This document shows positions 38,818 to 56,692 of a DNA stretch of 64,000 nucleotides, piece by piece (positions within the stretch are counted from its first letter, which is position 1; each line of letters begins with the position of its first letter). The stretch is from DATARH01 sp963847345 (GTDB taxonomy: Bacteria; Pseudomonadota; Alphaproteobacteria; ATCC43930; CGMCC-115725). A program made the translations under genes and the position numbers. The DNA is taken from NCBI GenBank assembly GCA_963847345.1, contig CAWJZU010000039.1:159645-223644 (forward strand), written 5' to 3'. The notes below the pieces were generated by a model that did no database searches, was not told where the DNA came from, and saw only the letters and a list, made by a program, of their open reading frames with translations.

Positions 38818-40627
38818 ATGCACGCCTATCGCACCCACACCTGCGGCGCCCTCCGCCTCGACGACGCGGGGGTGACGGCCCGGCTCGCCGGCTGGGTGCA
38901 TCGCAAGCGCGATCACGGCCAGCTGCTGTTTGTCGATCTGCGCGACCATTACGGCATCACGCAATGCGTGATCGACATATCGTCGCCGCTGTTCGCGGAA
39001 GTCGACGGGCTGCGCCTCGAAAGCGTCGTGTCGTTCACCGGCAGGGTCGTCAAGCGGTCGCCGGAAACGGTCAACCCGAATCTCGCGACCGGCGAGATCG
39101 AGCTGGTCATCGACGCGTACGAATTGCTGTCGGCCGCCGAGCCGCTGCCGTTCCCGGTCAACAGCGACGCCGAGTACCCGGAGGAGATGCGTCTCGCCTA
39201 CCGCTTTCTCGACCTGCGGCGCGAGCAGGTGCACGCCAACATCATGCTGCGCTCGCATGTCATCGCGTCGATCCGCCGCCGCATGATCGAGCAGGGTTTC
39301 GCCGAGTTCCAGACGCCTGATTCTGACCGCCAGCTCGCCGGAGGGCGCGCGCGACTATCTGGTGCCGAGCCGGCTGCATCCGGGGACGTTCTACGCGCTG
39401 CCGCAGGCGCCGCAGCAATTCAAGCAATTGCTGATGGTCGCCGGGTTCGACCGCTATTTCCAGATCGCGCCGTGCTTTCGCGACGAGGCGAGCCGCGCCG
39501 ACCGTTCGCCGGGCGAGTTCTACCAGCTCGATTTCGAGATGTCGTTCGTGACGCAGGAGGACGTGTTCGCGGCGATCGAGCCGGTGCTTTACGGCGTGTT
39601 CGAGGAATTCGGGGAGGACCGGGCGGTAACGCCGCCGCCGTTTCCGCGCATCACCTTCGCCGACGCGGCGCTCAAATACGGCACCGACAAGCCCGATCTG
39701 CGCAACCCGCTGATCATCGCCGATGTCTCCGAGGTGTTCGCCGGGTCGAATTTCCGCGCCTTCCGCCGCGTCGTCGAGAATGGCGGGGTCGTTCGGGCGA
39801 TCCCGGCGCCGGGATCGGCGTCACGGCCGCGCTCGTCGTTCCAGGACCGGATGGATGCCTGGGCGAAATCCGAAATGGGCGCGCCGGGCCTCGGCTATAT
39901 CATCCTGGAGCCGGGCGAGACGGTCGGAAAACCGGCCGGGCGCGGGCCGATCGCGAACAATCTTTCGCCCGACGAAGTCGCGAAGATTGCCGAATTGAGT
40001 GGGGTCGGGGCCGGCGATGTCGTGTTTTTCGCGGCCGGGTCAAAGCCGGACGCCGAGCGGCTGGCCGGCGCGGCGCGGATGCGGATCGGCCGCGAACTGG
40101 GCCTCGTCGAGGAGGGCGCGTTCCGCTTCTGCTGGATCGTCGATTTCCCGATGTACGAGCGCAACGAGGAAACCGGGCAGATCGAATTCAGCCACAACCC
40201 GTTCTCGATGCCGCAGGGCGGGCTCGAGGCATTGGAGACGCAGGACCCGCTGTCGATCCTCGCCTATCAGTACGACATCGTCTGCAACGGCATCGAATTG
40301 TCGTCGGGCGCGATCCGCAACCACCGGCCCGACATCATGTACAAGGCCTTCGCGATCGCCGGCTATTCGGCGGCCGAGGTCGAGGAGCGGTTCGGCGGCA
40401 TGCTGAAGGCGTTCCGCTACGGCGCGCCGCCGCATGGCGGCTCGGCGCCGGGCATCGACCGCATCGTGATGCTGCTCGCCGACACGCCGAACATCCGCGA
40501 GATCATCGCCTTCCCGATGACCCAGCAGGCCGAGGATCTGTTGATGCAGGCCCCCGCCCCGGTGCCGCCCGAGCGGCTGAAGGAGCTGCACATCCGCCTC
40601 GAGCTGCCGCCACCGAAGGGGCGGTAG
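38818..40627 (+). CDS. aspS: Aspartyl-tRNA synthetase, one frameshift
   Basis: A class II bacterial-type AspRS. From ATG 38818: the anticodon-binding OB fold (LAGWVHRKRDHGQLLFVDLRD), then class II motif 2 (CFRDEASRADRSPGEFYQLD), a GAD insert and motif 3 (GGSAPGIDRIVMLL). A one-base insertion near 39317 (acgcctgattctgacc) splits the reading frame just after FAEFQTP; the other frame continues as TASSPEGARDYLVPSR. Restored length is about 603 aa, normal. AspRS is essential, so the break is almost certainly an assembly error. Confidence 0.92.
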
Positions 40628-40639
40628 CCCATAGCGCGC

Positions 40640-40729
40640 GTCATTGCGAGGGGGCCGGAGGCCGACGAAGCAATCTCGATTAAAGAAGGACTCCCTGCCG
40701 CGAGATTGCTTCGCCGCGCTCGCAATGAC
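40640..40729. repeat. 90-bp inverted-repeat element
   Basis: Outer arms GTCATTGCGAG (40640-40650) and CTCGCAATGAC (40719-40729) are perfect, as are inner arms CGAAGCAATCTCG (40666-40678) and CGAGATTGCTTCG (40701-40713). It can form a nested long hairpin. Similar GTCATTGCGAG elements are scattered through many bacterial genomes; a degenerate partial copy is near 58935-59005. It lies between aspS and the DSD1 gene. Confidence 0.85.
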
Positions 40730-40767
40730 ATTTTGGCGTGTCGTCATTCCCGAGCCCGGAGCCTGAC

Positions 40768-41895
40768 ATGACAACCCGTCCGCCCGCCGAGATCGGCATG
40801 TCGCTCGACGAGGTCGATACGCCGGCGCTGCTCGTCGATCTCGACGCGTTCGAGCGCAATCTGAAGCGCCTCGCCGACCGGGTCGCCGGACAAGGGGTGC
40901 GGCTGCGGCCGCATGCGAAGACGCACAAATGCCCGGTGATCGCGCTGAAACAGGTCGAACTTGGCGCGGTCGGCGTCTGCGTGCAGAAGGTCAGCGAGGC
41001 CGAGGCGATGGTCTATGGCGGCGTGCGCGACGTGCTCGTCACCAACGAAATCGTCGGCCGCCAGAAACTGCGCCGGCTGATGGGGCTGGCGCATACCGCG
41101 CATGTCGGGGTGTGCGTCGATGATCCGGCGCAGATCGCCGATCTCGACGCGGCGGCGGCCGAGGCCGGGGTCGCGGGCCTGAAGGTGCATGTCGAGATCA
41201 ACATGGGCGGCAACCGCTGCGGCGTCGAACCGGGCGAGCCGGCGCTCGATCTGGCGCGGCGGATCGGCGACTCGCGGCATCTGCGGTTCGCCGGGTTGCA
41301 GGCCTATCACGGCTCGGCGCAACACCTGCGCGGCTGGGACGAGCGGCAAAAGGCGATCGGCGGCGCGGTCGAGAAGGCGGCGACGACGCGCGACCTGCTG
41401 AGCGCCAACGGCATCGCCTGCGACAACATCACCGGCGCCGGCACCGGCACGTTCGAGTTCGAGGCCGGCAGCGGCGTCTATACCGAGCTGCAATGCGGCT
41501 CCTATGTCTTCATGGACGCCGATTACGGCCGCAATCTCGGCCGCGACGGCCGGCAGACCGAGGCATTTGAGCATTCGCTGTTCGTCTGGGCGACTGTGAT
41601 GAGCCGGCCGAATGACGAGCGCGCGATCGTCGATGCCGGCCTTAAGGCGCTGGCCTTCGATTCCGGGCCGCCGACCGTGTGGGACGAGCCGGCCGCGACC
41701 TACGAGCGCGCGTCGGACGAACACGGCAGGCTCGCGATCGGCGGCGCGACGAACCGCTTGAAGCTCGGCGACAAAGTGCGCCTCGTGCCGGGCCACTGCG
41801 ACCCGACGGTCAACCTGTACGACTGGTATGTCGGGATCCGCGGCGACCGGGTCGAAAGCGTCTGGCCGATCACGGCGCGCGGCGCGGTCTATTGA
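40768..41895 (+). CDS. DSD1/D-threonine-aldolase-family PLP enzyme
   Basis: A 375-aa alanine-racemase-fold enzyme. The pyridoxal lysine is in LRPHAKTHK. The C-terminal metal site is the motif PGHCDPTVNLYDWYV (His, Cys), and EINMGGNRCGVEPGEP contributes phosphate contacts. Relatives are D-threonine aldolase, D-serine dehydratase and beta-hydroxyaspartate aldolase (BhcC). I cannot separate these from sequence alone, though the lack of other bhc genes makes the hydroxyaspartate cycle unproven. ATG 40768 has GGAG upstream. Confidence 0.85.
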   Translation: MTTRPPAEIGMSLDEVDTPALLVDLDAFERNLKRLADRVAGQGVRLRPHAKTHKCPVIALKQVELGAVGVCVQKVSEAEAMVYGGVRDVLVTNEIVGRQKLRRLMGLAHTAHVGVCVDDPAQIADLDAAAAEAGVAGLKVHVEINMGGNRCGVEPGEPALDLARRIGDSRHLRFAGLQAYHGSAQHLRGWDERQKAIGGAVEKAATTRDLLSANGIACDNITGAGTGTFEFEAGSGVYTELQCGSYVFMDADYGRNLGRDGRQTEAFEHSLFVWATVMSRPNDERAIVDAGLKALAFDSGPPTVWDEPAATYERASDEHGRLAIGGATNRLKLGDKVRLVPGHCDPTVNLYDWYVGIRGDRVESVWPITARGAVY

Positions 41896-41991
41896 CCGTT
41901 TGACCGCCCTGCCGAGCGGCGCGTCGGGGACCCTGGGCCTGGCATACCGTTAATGCGGCAATCGATCGGCTGCCGCGCGGTGGAAGAAAAG

Positions 41992-42504
41992 ATGTTTTTT
42001 GATGGCTGGACGGGGTTGCTGCGGGTCGCGGTGATCGCGCCGCTCGCTTATTTCGCACTGATTCTGGTGCTGCGGATCTCCGGCAAGCGCACGCTGTCGA
42101 AGCTGAACGCGTTCGATTTTGTCGTGACGGTGGCGCTGGGTTCGACGCTAGCCACAATTCTGCTGAGCAAATCGGTCGCGCTGGCCGAAGGCGTGCTGGC
42201 GCTGGCGCTGCTGGTACTGCTGCAATATGCGATCGCTTGGCTCTCGGTGCGCTCGGAGGGGTTTCAGGCTCTGATCAAGGCCGAGCCGACCCTGGTTTAT
42301 CGCCGGGGATGCTTTCTCGAAGCCGCGATGCGCCGCGAGCGATTGACCCGCGAGGAGGTATTGGCCGCGATCCGGGCCAGCGGGACTGCCAGTCTCGACC
42401 GGGTCGGTGCCGTTGTTCTCGAAACCGACGGGACGATCACCGTGCTGGACGAATTGACGGAAGAGGGCGCCGGCGCGCTCGACAGGGTGGAGCAGCGGTC
42501 ATAG
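41992..42504 (+). CDS. DUF421 (YetF-like) membrane protein
   Basis: About 170 aa from ATG 41992 (GGAAG upstream); an in-frame ATG at 41953 is less likely. Three membrane helices (VAVIAPLAYFALILVLRI; FVVTVALGSTLATILL; GVLALALLVLLQYAIAWL) come before a cytosolic DUF421 domain with KRTLSKLNAFDF, TLVYRRG and LTREEVLAAIRASG. Function unknown; linked to membrane or spore physiology in other bacteria. The tail overlaps the end of the convergent MscS gene by 6 bp. Confidence 0.83.
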   Translation: MFFDGWTGLLRVAVIAPLAYFALILVLRISGKRTLSKLNAFDFVVTVALGSTLATILLSKSVALAEGVLALALLVLLQYAIAWLSVRSEGFQALIKAEPTLVYRRGCFLEAAMRRERLTREEVLAAIRASGTASLDRVGAVVLETDGTITVLDELTEEGAGALDRVEQRS

Positions 42505-43611
42505 GGCGTGCGTCGGTCGATCATCACCGTGCGCCCGTTCTCGTGGGGCGCCGTCCGGCCGATTGCCCATTTCACGCTTGGCCATTTCCATCTCCGTTTC
42601 GGCGCCAGCGTGCTGCTGCTGCCCCGTGAGGCGGCGCAGCCGGGCACGTTCGAGGGCGCGCGGCAGGTTTTTCGGTTGCGGCGGGTCGGCGCCGGCGGGC
42701 CATCCCTCGCGCTGGCGGCGCCGGTCGCCGTCGGTGTCCTCGGTCTGGTCATGGAACAGCAGGGTGGTGACCGGGAACGGCAGGTCGATGCCCTCGCGCT
42801 GGAACGCCGCCTTGATTGCCTCGAGCACGTGGCCTTGCGTGCGCAGCACCGTGGCGCGGTCCGGCGCCGTCCACCACCACACCCGCATTTTGACGGCCGA
42901 ATCGTCGAAGCCGACCGGAAACGCCTCGGGGGGCGGCTCCGGCAGGACGCCATCTGCGTCCTTGATCGCCTCCACGGCGATACGGGCGGCATGGCCGAGA
43001 TCGTCGCCGTACCCGATCCCGACATCGTATTCGCTACGGCGATTGTCGAACGCCGTGTTGATAACAACGCTGCCGGTATAGATCTCGCTGTTCGGGATCA
43101 GCACCTGGCGCCCGTCATAGGTGCGGATGATCGTGGCGCGCGTCTCGATCGACTCGACGGTGCCCTCATACTGGCCGGAGATGATCTGATCGCCGCGCCG
43201 GAACGGCTGGCGCAGCAGGATCAGGATGCCGGCCAGCAGGTTCTGCAGGATGTCCTTGAACGCGAAGCCGATCGCGATCGAGCCGATGCCGAGCGTGCCG
43301 AGCAGATCGGCGACGCCGACGCCCGGGAAGATGATCGTGATCGCGATCAGGGTGCCGACGATCCCGATCGTCCATTGCAGTAGTGCGCCGAGCACATTGC
43401 CGAGGTCCGGACGGTGCCGCCGGATGCCGAAGCGCCAGATCGCGGCCTTGACTATTCTCGCAGCGATCGCAGCCAGGATAAGGAACACCAGCCCGAGGAC
43501 CAGATTGGGCAATATCGAATAAAAGCCGTCGATCCACGCATCGACCTTGTTCCAGGCCAGAGCGATGCTCCCGCCCACGTCATTTGCCGAATCCGGCGTC
43601 TCGCCTTGCAT
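42499..43611 (-). CDS. MscS-family mechanosensitive channel
   Basis: A 370-aa protein with three predicted helices. The third has the Gly/Ala-rich pore pattern (ADLLGTLGIGSIAIGFAFKD), followed by the beta domain QPFRRGDQI, GTVESIETRATIIRTYDGRQ and PNSEIYTGSVVIN. This is the MscS small-conductance channel family, releasing solutes on osmotic downshock. The last 70 residues are charged and poorly conserved. Followed downstream on the same strand by no gene; upstream is MgtC. Confidence 0.87.
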   Translation of the reverse strand: MQGETPDSANDVGGSIALAWNKVDAWIDGFYSILPNLVLGLVFLILAAIAARIVKAAIWRFGIRRHRPDLGNVLGALLQWTIGIVGTLIAITIIFPGVGVADLLGTLGIGSIAIGFAFKDILQNLLAGILILLRQPFRRGDQIISGQYEGTVESIETRATIIRTYDGRQVLIPNSEIYTGSVVINTAFDNRRSEYDVGIGYGDDLGHAARIAVEAIKDADGVLPEPPPEAFPVGFDDSAVKMRVWWWTAPDRATVLRTQGHVLEAIKAAFQREGIDLPFPVTTLLFHDQTEDTDGDRRRQREGWPAGADPPQPKNLPRALERARLRRLTGQQQHAGAETEMEMAKREMGNRPDGAPRERAHGDDRPTHAL

Positions 43612-43647
43612 ATTCCCCTTGCCGCTCGGTTGAACTTAGCCTTGCTC

Positions 43648-44121
43648 TCAACGTGCCGCGGGCAAAAATGTTCTCAACAAAGCGTCCCGGTGCTCCGGCT
43701 CGTCCTGCCCTTCTTTCTTGAAGAAGCGCATCAGACGGAGCGTCAGAAACGTGAACATTGTAACGATCACGGCCACGTCATACTCACCGAGCCCGACAGC
43801 GCCGCCCATCGCTCCGGTCGCCCACAGGCTCGCCGCCGTCGCGGTGCCGCGAACCGAGTTGCCATGCCTGATGATCGCGCCGCCGCCGATAAACCCGACC
43901 CCGGTGATAAGTCCCGCGACGATCCGCGCCATCGCTTCGGGACTGGACGCGGCAAAGCTCTCTGTCACCTGAACAAAGCCGCAAGCGGCGAGCGCGACCA
44001 GCGGAAACGTGCGCAGGCCGGCGCTGCGCGATCCTTTTTCGCGGTCCCAGGCAATCGGAAAAGCCAACACATAGGCCACCGAGAGCGCCTGCAGATGTGG
44101 GAATATCGCGAAAGTGTCCAT
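43648..44121 (-). CDS. MgtC/SapB-family membrane protein
   Basis: A 157-aa protein with about four helices. It shows the family pattern: FPIAWDREKGSRSAGLRTFP (N-terminal arginine-rich loop), GLITGVGFIGGGAIIRHG and RGTATAASLWATGAMGGAVG. The GxGFIGGG core and the TAASLW motif are typical. MgtC-like proteins affect Mg2+ and ATP homeostasis; here shorter than full MgtC, lacking the C-terminal ACT-like domain. Neighbours are other membrane proteins on the same strand. Confidence 0.87.
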   Translation of the reverse strand: MDTFAIFPHLQALSVAYVLAFPIAWDREKGSRSAGLRTFPLVALAACGFVQVTESFAASSPEAMARIVAGLITGVGFIGGGAIIRHGNSVRGTATAASLWATGAMGGAVGLGEYDVAVIVTMFTFLTLRLMRFFKKEGQDEPEHRDALLRTFLPAAR

Positions 44122-44177
44122 GCCAATTCGCCGCTGCTCGCTGCGAGTGTCGGGTCCGAGCCGGCCGGTGCAAGCGG

Positions 44178-45257
44178 TCAGCGCCGTGAATTGAAGCGCT
44201 GCGCTTGGTCGGGGTCGCCGAGCAGGTCGTGAAGATAAACGGCCTGGACCAGGATCAGGATCACGACCATCAGCGCCGGCGCCAGCAGCAGGCCGAGGAT
44301 ACCGAACAGTGCGCCGAAAACGGTCTGCGAGAAGATCAACAGCGCCGGCGGCAGCTGAACCGTGCGCTGCTGAATGAATGGCACGATCAGATAGCCTTCG
44401 ACAGTCTGTATCGCGAGAAACAGCAGCGCGACCCACAGCGCCTGCATCGGCCCCTGGCCGAACGCGACGATGATGGCCGGCACGGCCCCCAGCACCGCGC
44501 CGATATAAGGGATGAAGTTGAGCAGACCTGCAATCAGCGCCAACAGAAACGCCAGCGGCACGTCCAGCAGCATCAGCCCGGCAAAGGTCAGAATTACGAC
44601 AACGACCATGTCGATCGCCCGGCCGATCAGCCAACGGCGCAGCGCGACGCCAATTTCGGACAGCACCTCCGAGCCGCGGTCGCGGTAATCGGGGGCGAGA
44701 AGCCGGATCGATCCCCGGAAGTACAGCGTGGGGTTGATCGCGAGGTAAACCGCGGTGAACACGATGATGACGACCGCTCCAACCGCGCCGAGCATGGTCA
44801 GCGCGGCGCCGGCGAATTGCTGCGCAAGCGCCTGGGCCTCGCTGAAGAGCCGCTGGGAATCCAGGTAGTTGGCGAGCCTGTCGCCCCACTCGGTTCCTTG
44901 CAAGCTACGGTTGACGTAGGTGAGCCGATCCACAAGTAGCGCCACGAGCTGGTTCAGCTGGTCGAGCAGCGTTCCGCCGGTCCACCATGCCGTGCCGGCG
45001 ACGAACGCGACGAACAGGATCGCGACGAGAGCCAGCGACCATCCGATCGGAATACCGGTGTGGCGGGCGATCCACTCGGCCGTGGCGCGATAGGCAATTG
45101 CCACCAGAATCGCGGCGAACACCATCAAGAGAACGCTTGAGAGCAGCCAGACCAGCAGAACCAGGCCGGCAGCGGCGATCAGCTTCAGAATTACGATCGT
45201 GGACCGCGACGGCTGGGTTTCCATCGGCACGGTCAGGCGGTCATGGGCGTCCGGCAT
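44178..45257 (-). CDS. AI-2E family transporter
   Basis: A 359-aa multi-pass membrane protein of the AI-2E/PerM type. Hydrophobic segments include LIAAAGLVLLVWLLSSVLLM, SLALVAILFVAFVAG and ALTMLGAVGAVVIIVF. The signature region AFLLALIAGLLNFIPYIGAV is followed by VEGYLIVPFIQQRTVQLPP. Members export small molecules or act as Na+/H+ antiporters; specificity unknown. An internal ATG at 45224 is an alternative start. Confidence 0.87.
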   Translation of the reverse strand: MPDAHDRLTVPMETQPSRSTIVILKLIAAAGLVLLVWLLSSVLLMVFAAILVAIAYRATAEWIARHTGIPIGWSLALVAILFVAFVAGTAWWTGGTLLDQLNQLVALLVDRLTYVNRSLQGTEWGDRLANYLDSQRLFSEAQALAQQFAGAALTMLGAVGAVVIIVFTAVYLAINPTLYFRGSIRLLAPDYRDRGSEVLSEIGVALRRWLIGRAIDMVVVVILTFAGLMLLDVPLAFLLALIAGLLNFIPYIGAVLGAVPAIIVAFGQGPMQALWVALLFLAIQTVEGYLIVPFIQQRTVQLPPALLIFSQTVFGALFGILGLLLAPALMVVILILVQAVYLHDLLGDPDQAQRFNSRR

Positions 45258-45357
45258 ACCTCGCGAACGCTCGACCTGATGCTGTCGTTACCGACTGCGC
45301 GGTCCGCGCTCTATTGCGGCTCGGCCGTGCCGGACCCTGGTTGCGGGGTGGGGCGGC

Positions 45358-46494
45358 TTATGCCGCGGTTTGCGCGAGGCGTGACAGATGGTGCGCCGTG
45401 TCGCCGAAGGTGTGCTCGATCACCATGACGCGACGGAAATAGTGGCCGACCGCGTATTCCTCGGTCATGCCGATGCCGCCGTGCAATTGCACGGCGTTTT
45501 GCGACACAAAGCGTGCCGCCTGGCCGATCCCGGCCTTTACCATCGAAATGTTGCGGGCGCGCTCGGCGGCGTCTGGGTGGTCGACGGTCATCGCCGCCAG
45601 CATCGCCATGCTGCGCCCCTGTTCGAGCGCGACGAACATTTCGGTCGCGCGGTGCTGCAGAGCCTGGTTGCGGCCGATCGGCTGGCCGAATTGCTGGCGG
45701 GTCTTCAGGTATTCCAGGGTCATCGCCTGCATCGTTTCCATCGCGCCGACCGCCTCTGCGGCCATCGCGGCGATACCGGCCTCGACGACGCGCTCGATGA
45801 TCGGAAAGGCGCTGTCGACCTCGCCGAGCACGGCATCCGAAGCGACCTCGACCCCGCTCAGCGTGACTTCGGCCGCTCGCGTGCCGTCGCGCAGCGCGTA
45901 GCCGCGACGGGCGACGCCATTGGCGCCGCCGTCGACGAGAAACAGCGTGATGCCGGTGGTGTCGTCGCGGTCGCCTGAGGTGCGGGCGCTGACGATCAGC
46001 GTGTCGGCGCTGTCGCCGTGCAGGACGACGCTCTTCGCCCCGTCGAGCGTCCAGCCATCGCCTCTCCGGGTCGCGCTGGTCAGCACGTCGGGGAGGTCGT
46101 AGCGCGCCTGACGCTCGCCATGCGCGAGGGCAAGCAGCCGGTTGCCTTCGGCGATTTGAGGCAGAAGCGCGGCCTGCTGCGCGTCGCTGCCGGCGAGCCG
46201 CAATGCGGTTCCGCCCAGCACGATTGTCGCCAGATACGGCTCCAGCGCCAGGGTACGGCCGAACGCCTCCATGACCAGCATGATCTCGACCCCGCCGCCG
46301 CCGAATCCGCCGTGGCTTTCGGGAAACGGCAACCCGAGGAGCCCCTGCTCGGCGTAGCGCGACCACAGCGCGCGGCTCCAGCCGTCAACTTCGGCCAGGT
46401 ATCCCCGGCGCTTCTCGAAGGTATAATTGTCCGCCAGCAGCCGATCGACGCTGTCGCGCAACAGCCGCTGTTCGTCGGTGAGATCGAAATCCAT
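45358..46494 (-). CDS. Acyl-CoA dehydrogenase, PimD-like
   Basis: A 378-aa FAD enzyme starting MDFDLTDEQRLLRDSVDRLL. It has the acyl-CoA dehydrogenase C-terminal signature VQLHGGIGMTEEYAVGHYFRR, and the hinge region KTRQQFGQPIGRNQALQHR. These features resemble the small subunit of pimeloyl-CoA dehydrogenase (PimD) of the benzoate/cyclohexane degradation route. It may serve the same pathway as the genes at 1-4482, although 41 kb away. A large-subunit partner is not present nearby. Confidence 0.85.
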   Translation of the reverse strand: MDFDLTDEQRLLRDSVDRLLADNYTFEKRRGYLAEVDGWSRALWSRYAEQGLLGLPFPESHGGFGGGGVEIMLVMEAFGRTLALEPYLATIVLGGTALRLAGSDAQQAALLPQIAEGNRLLALAHGERQARYDLPDVLTSATRRGDGWTLDGAKSVVLHGDSADTLIVSARTSGDRDDTTGITLFLVDGGANGVARRGYALRDGTRAAEVTLSGVEVASDAVLGEVDSAFPIIERVVEAGIAAMAAEAVGAMETMQAMTLEYLKTRQQFGQPIGRNQALQHRATEMFVALEQGRSMAMLAAMTVDHPDAAERARNISMVKAGIGQAARFVSQNAVQLHGGIGMTEEYAVGHYFRRVMVIEHTFGDTAHHLSRLAQTAA

Positions 46495-46754
46495 GTCAAT
46501 TCTCTTGCGGACGTCGCGGCTTGAAAGGCGGTAATTAAGCTCGGCCTATCCGCGGCTTGAGTTGCTCGCTCGCTACTGCTCCCCCACAGCGGCCTGGAAC
46601 ATCGTCACCCGCGCGCATTTGTTCCGATGATCGCGCGATCGCGGTTAGCGGGCGGGGCGTTCGCGCCAACACACCCCGTGCCCGCTTCCGAGCGGCCCAA
46701 GCCGGCAGGACAAGGGCTTAACCCCTCGCACAGTCCCAGAGCGAGTCCGGGTTG

Positions 46755-46777
46755 CCTCTCCCGCGCTGCGGGAGAGG
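46755..46777. terminator. Palindrome after rpoC
   Basis: Perfect 10-bp inverted repeat CCTCTCCCGC (46755-46764) and GCGGGAGAGG (46768-46777) with a 3-nt loop. It lies 10 bases after the rpoC stop, where the end of the operon transcript is expected. Related to the CTCTCCCCGC repeat family; no T-run follows. Confidence 0.6.
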
Positions 46778-46786
46778 AACACACGC

Positions 46787-50971
<4,185 letters not shown>

Positions 50972-51044
50972 CGAGGACCCCTCTCCTGTGGGTCGTCATA
51001 CCCGCGCGAGCGGGTGACAGATACAAAACCGTTACCTCCTCGCC

Positions 51045-51115
51045 TCGTCATCCCCGGGCTCGACCCGAGAATCTTTCGAGACCGCGAGGTGGCCGGGTCA
51101 AGCCCGGCCAGGACG
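51045..51115. repeat. Dispersed GGTCAAGCCCGGC-type repeat between rpoB and rpoC
   Basis: Contains CGTCATCCCCGGGCTCGACCCG and, after a short spacer, GGCCGGGTCAAGCCCGGCCAGGA. The two halves are partly self-complementary around CCCGGG. Fragments with the same core occur near 57425-57470 (CGTCATCGCCGGGCTTGACC) and 62098-62120 (GGGTCAAGCCCGGCCATGG). This is a dispersed repeat family common in alphaproteobacteria. Confidence 0.75.
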
Positions 51116-51155
51116 GTAGAGGCTGAAAAGCGGCGCAGAACCGGCTCCGGCCTGC

Positions 51156-55340
<4,185 letters not shown>

Positions 55341-55612
55341 TTATGACCCTCGCTGTGGGCCGCTCCCGGCTTTGCTTAAAGTCGGCGGCCCGGAATTCCT
55401 GTCACTGTCCGCACCCGGCCCTCGCAAGCTCACATGAGGGCGGACCGCTTCCCGCCAATTGCGGGCTGTCCGCAATTCCACGGCGCAGACGCCAACGCCG
55501 GGCGTGCGAGCATACCTCGCACCCCGGCTCAGCGGATCCCGATATCGGCGCACCGCCGCGGAACGAGATCCGGGCGGCCGCCGCTGCGCGCTTCAAGAAG
55601 GTCGTGACGGAC

Positions 55613-55992
55613 CTACCTTATTTCGACAGTCGCGCCCGCATCTTCAAGCTGCTTCTTGATTTTGGCGGCTTCGTCCTTGTTGACGCCTTCCTTTACCGGC
55701 TTCGGCGCCGCCTCGACGAGGTCTTTCGCTTCCTTAAGGCCGAGCGAGGTGATCGCGCGGACTTCCTTGATCACGTTGACCTTCTTTTCGCCGATCGCGG
55801 CCAGGATCACGTCGAACTCGGTCTTCTCGGCCGGCGCCTCGCGGCCGCCGCCGCGCCGCCGCCCGCCGCGGCCACCGCAACCGGGGCCGCCGCCGAGACG
55901 CCCCATTTCTCCTCGAGCATCTTCGCCAGCTCCGCCGCCTCGATGACGGTCAGCGACGAAAGATCATCGACGAGCCTACCCAGATCAGCCAT
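55613..55992 (-). CDS. rplL: Ribosomal protein L7/L12, one frameshift
   Basis: The N-terminal dimerisation domain starts MADLGRLVDDLSSLTVIEAA at 55992 (an adjacent in-frame ATG at 55995 is possible). After the Ala/Gly linker a missing G near 55843 (gccgcgaggcg) shifts the frame. The C-terminal domain follows as KTEFDVILAAIGEKKVNVIK and the EVRAITSLGLKEAKDLVE helix. Restored length is about 126 aa, correct. The gene is essential, so this is an assembly error. Confidence 0.93.
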
Positions 55993-56066
55993 CATCCCAC
56001 TCCCGATTGCGCCTGACAAATGACTGTGCTCGCACCAATCGCGGCTCGCGCCGCGCTTAGCCGGCG

Positions 56067-56619
56067 TTACGCCGCCTCGCCCCCAGCGGCCTCCTCGCCG
56101 CCGGATTCGCCGCTCTTCTCGGAATAGGCGGCGACAACGCGCGCCAACTGTCCGGCCGGGGTCTGCAGCAGCACCGCGAGCTTGGTCGCCGGCGCGTTGA
56201 TCAGGCCGATGATCCTGCCGCGCAGCTCGTCGAGCGAGGGCAGCGTCGCCAGCGCCTTGACCCCGGCCTCGTCGAGCACCTGCCCTGAGAGGCCGCCGCC
56301 GACGATCGTCAGCTTGTTGTTGCGGTTGGCGTACTCGACCGCGGCCTTGGCCGCCGCCACCGGATCGCTCGGAGAACGCGATCGCGGTCGGCCCGGTAAA
56401 GAGCGGCGTCAGACCCTCGAACCGCGTCCCTTCGAGCGCGCGCTTCACCAGCCGGTTCTTGGTGACGCGATAGCGCGCCCCAGCGCCGCGCATCTGGCGG
56501 CGCAGCTGGGTCACCTCGGCAACGGTCAGCCCGCTCTGATGCGTCACCACGACGCAGACCGTCTCGGCCAGATCCTGACGCAGATTCGCGGTCAAAAGCT
56601 GCTTCTGCGCTCGATCCAC
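56067..56619 (-). CDS. rplJ: Ribosomal protein L10, one frameshift
   Basis: Starts MDRAQKQLLTANLRQDLAET at 56619 with YRVTKNRLVKRALEGT. An extra base near 56368 (ttctccgagcgatcc) shifts the frame within GPTAIAFS; the other frame continues DPVAAAKAAVEYANRNN and LTIVGGGLSGQVLD to the stop at 56067. Restored length about 183 aa, normal. Essential, hence an assembly error. Confidence 0.93.
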
Positions 56620-56692
56620 CGATCATCTCCACTCGTTCACGGCACCATAACTCGCGTCGCAGCACCGCACCGCAAGGGTCGAATCTCGCGGC

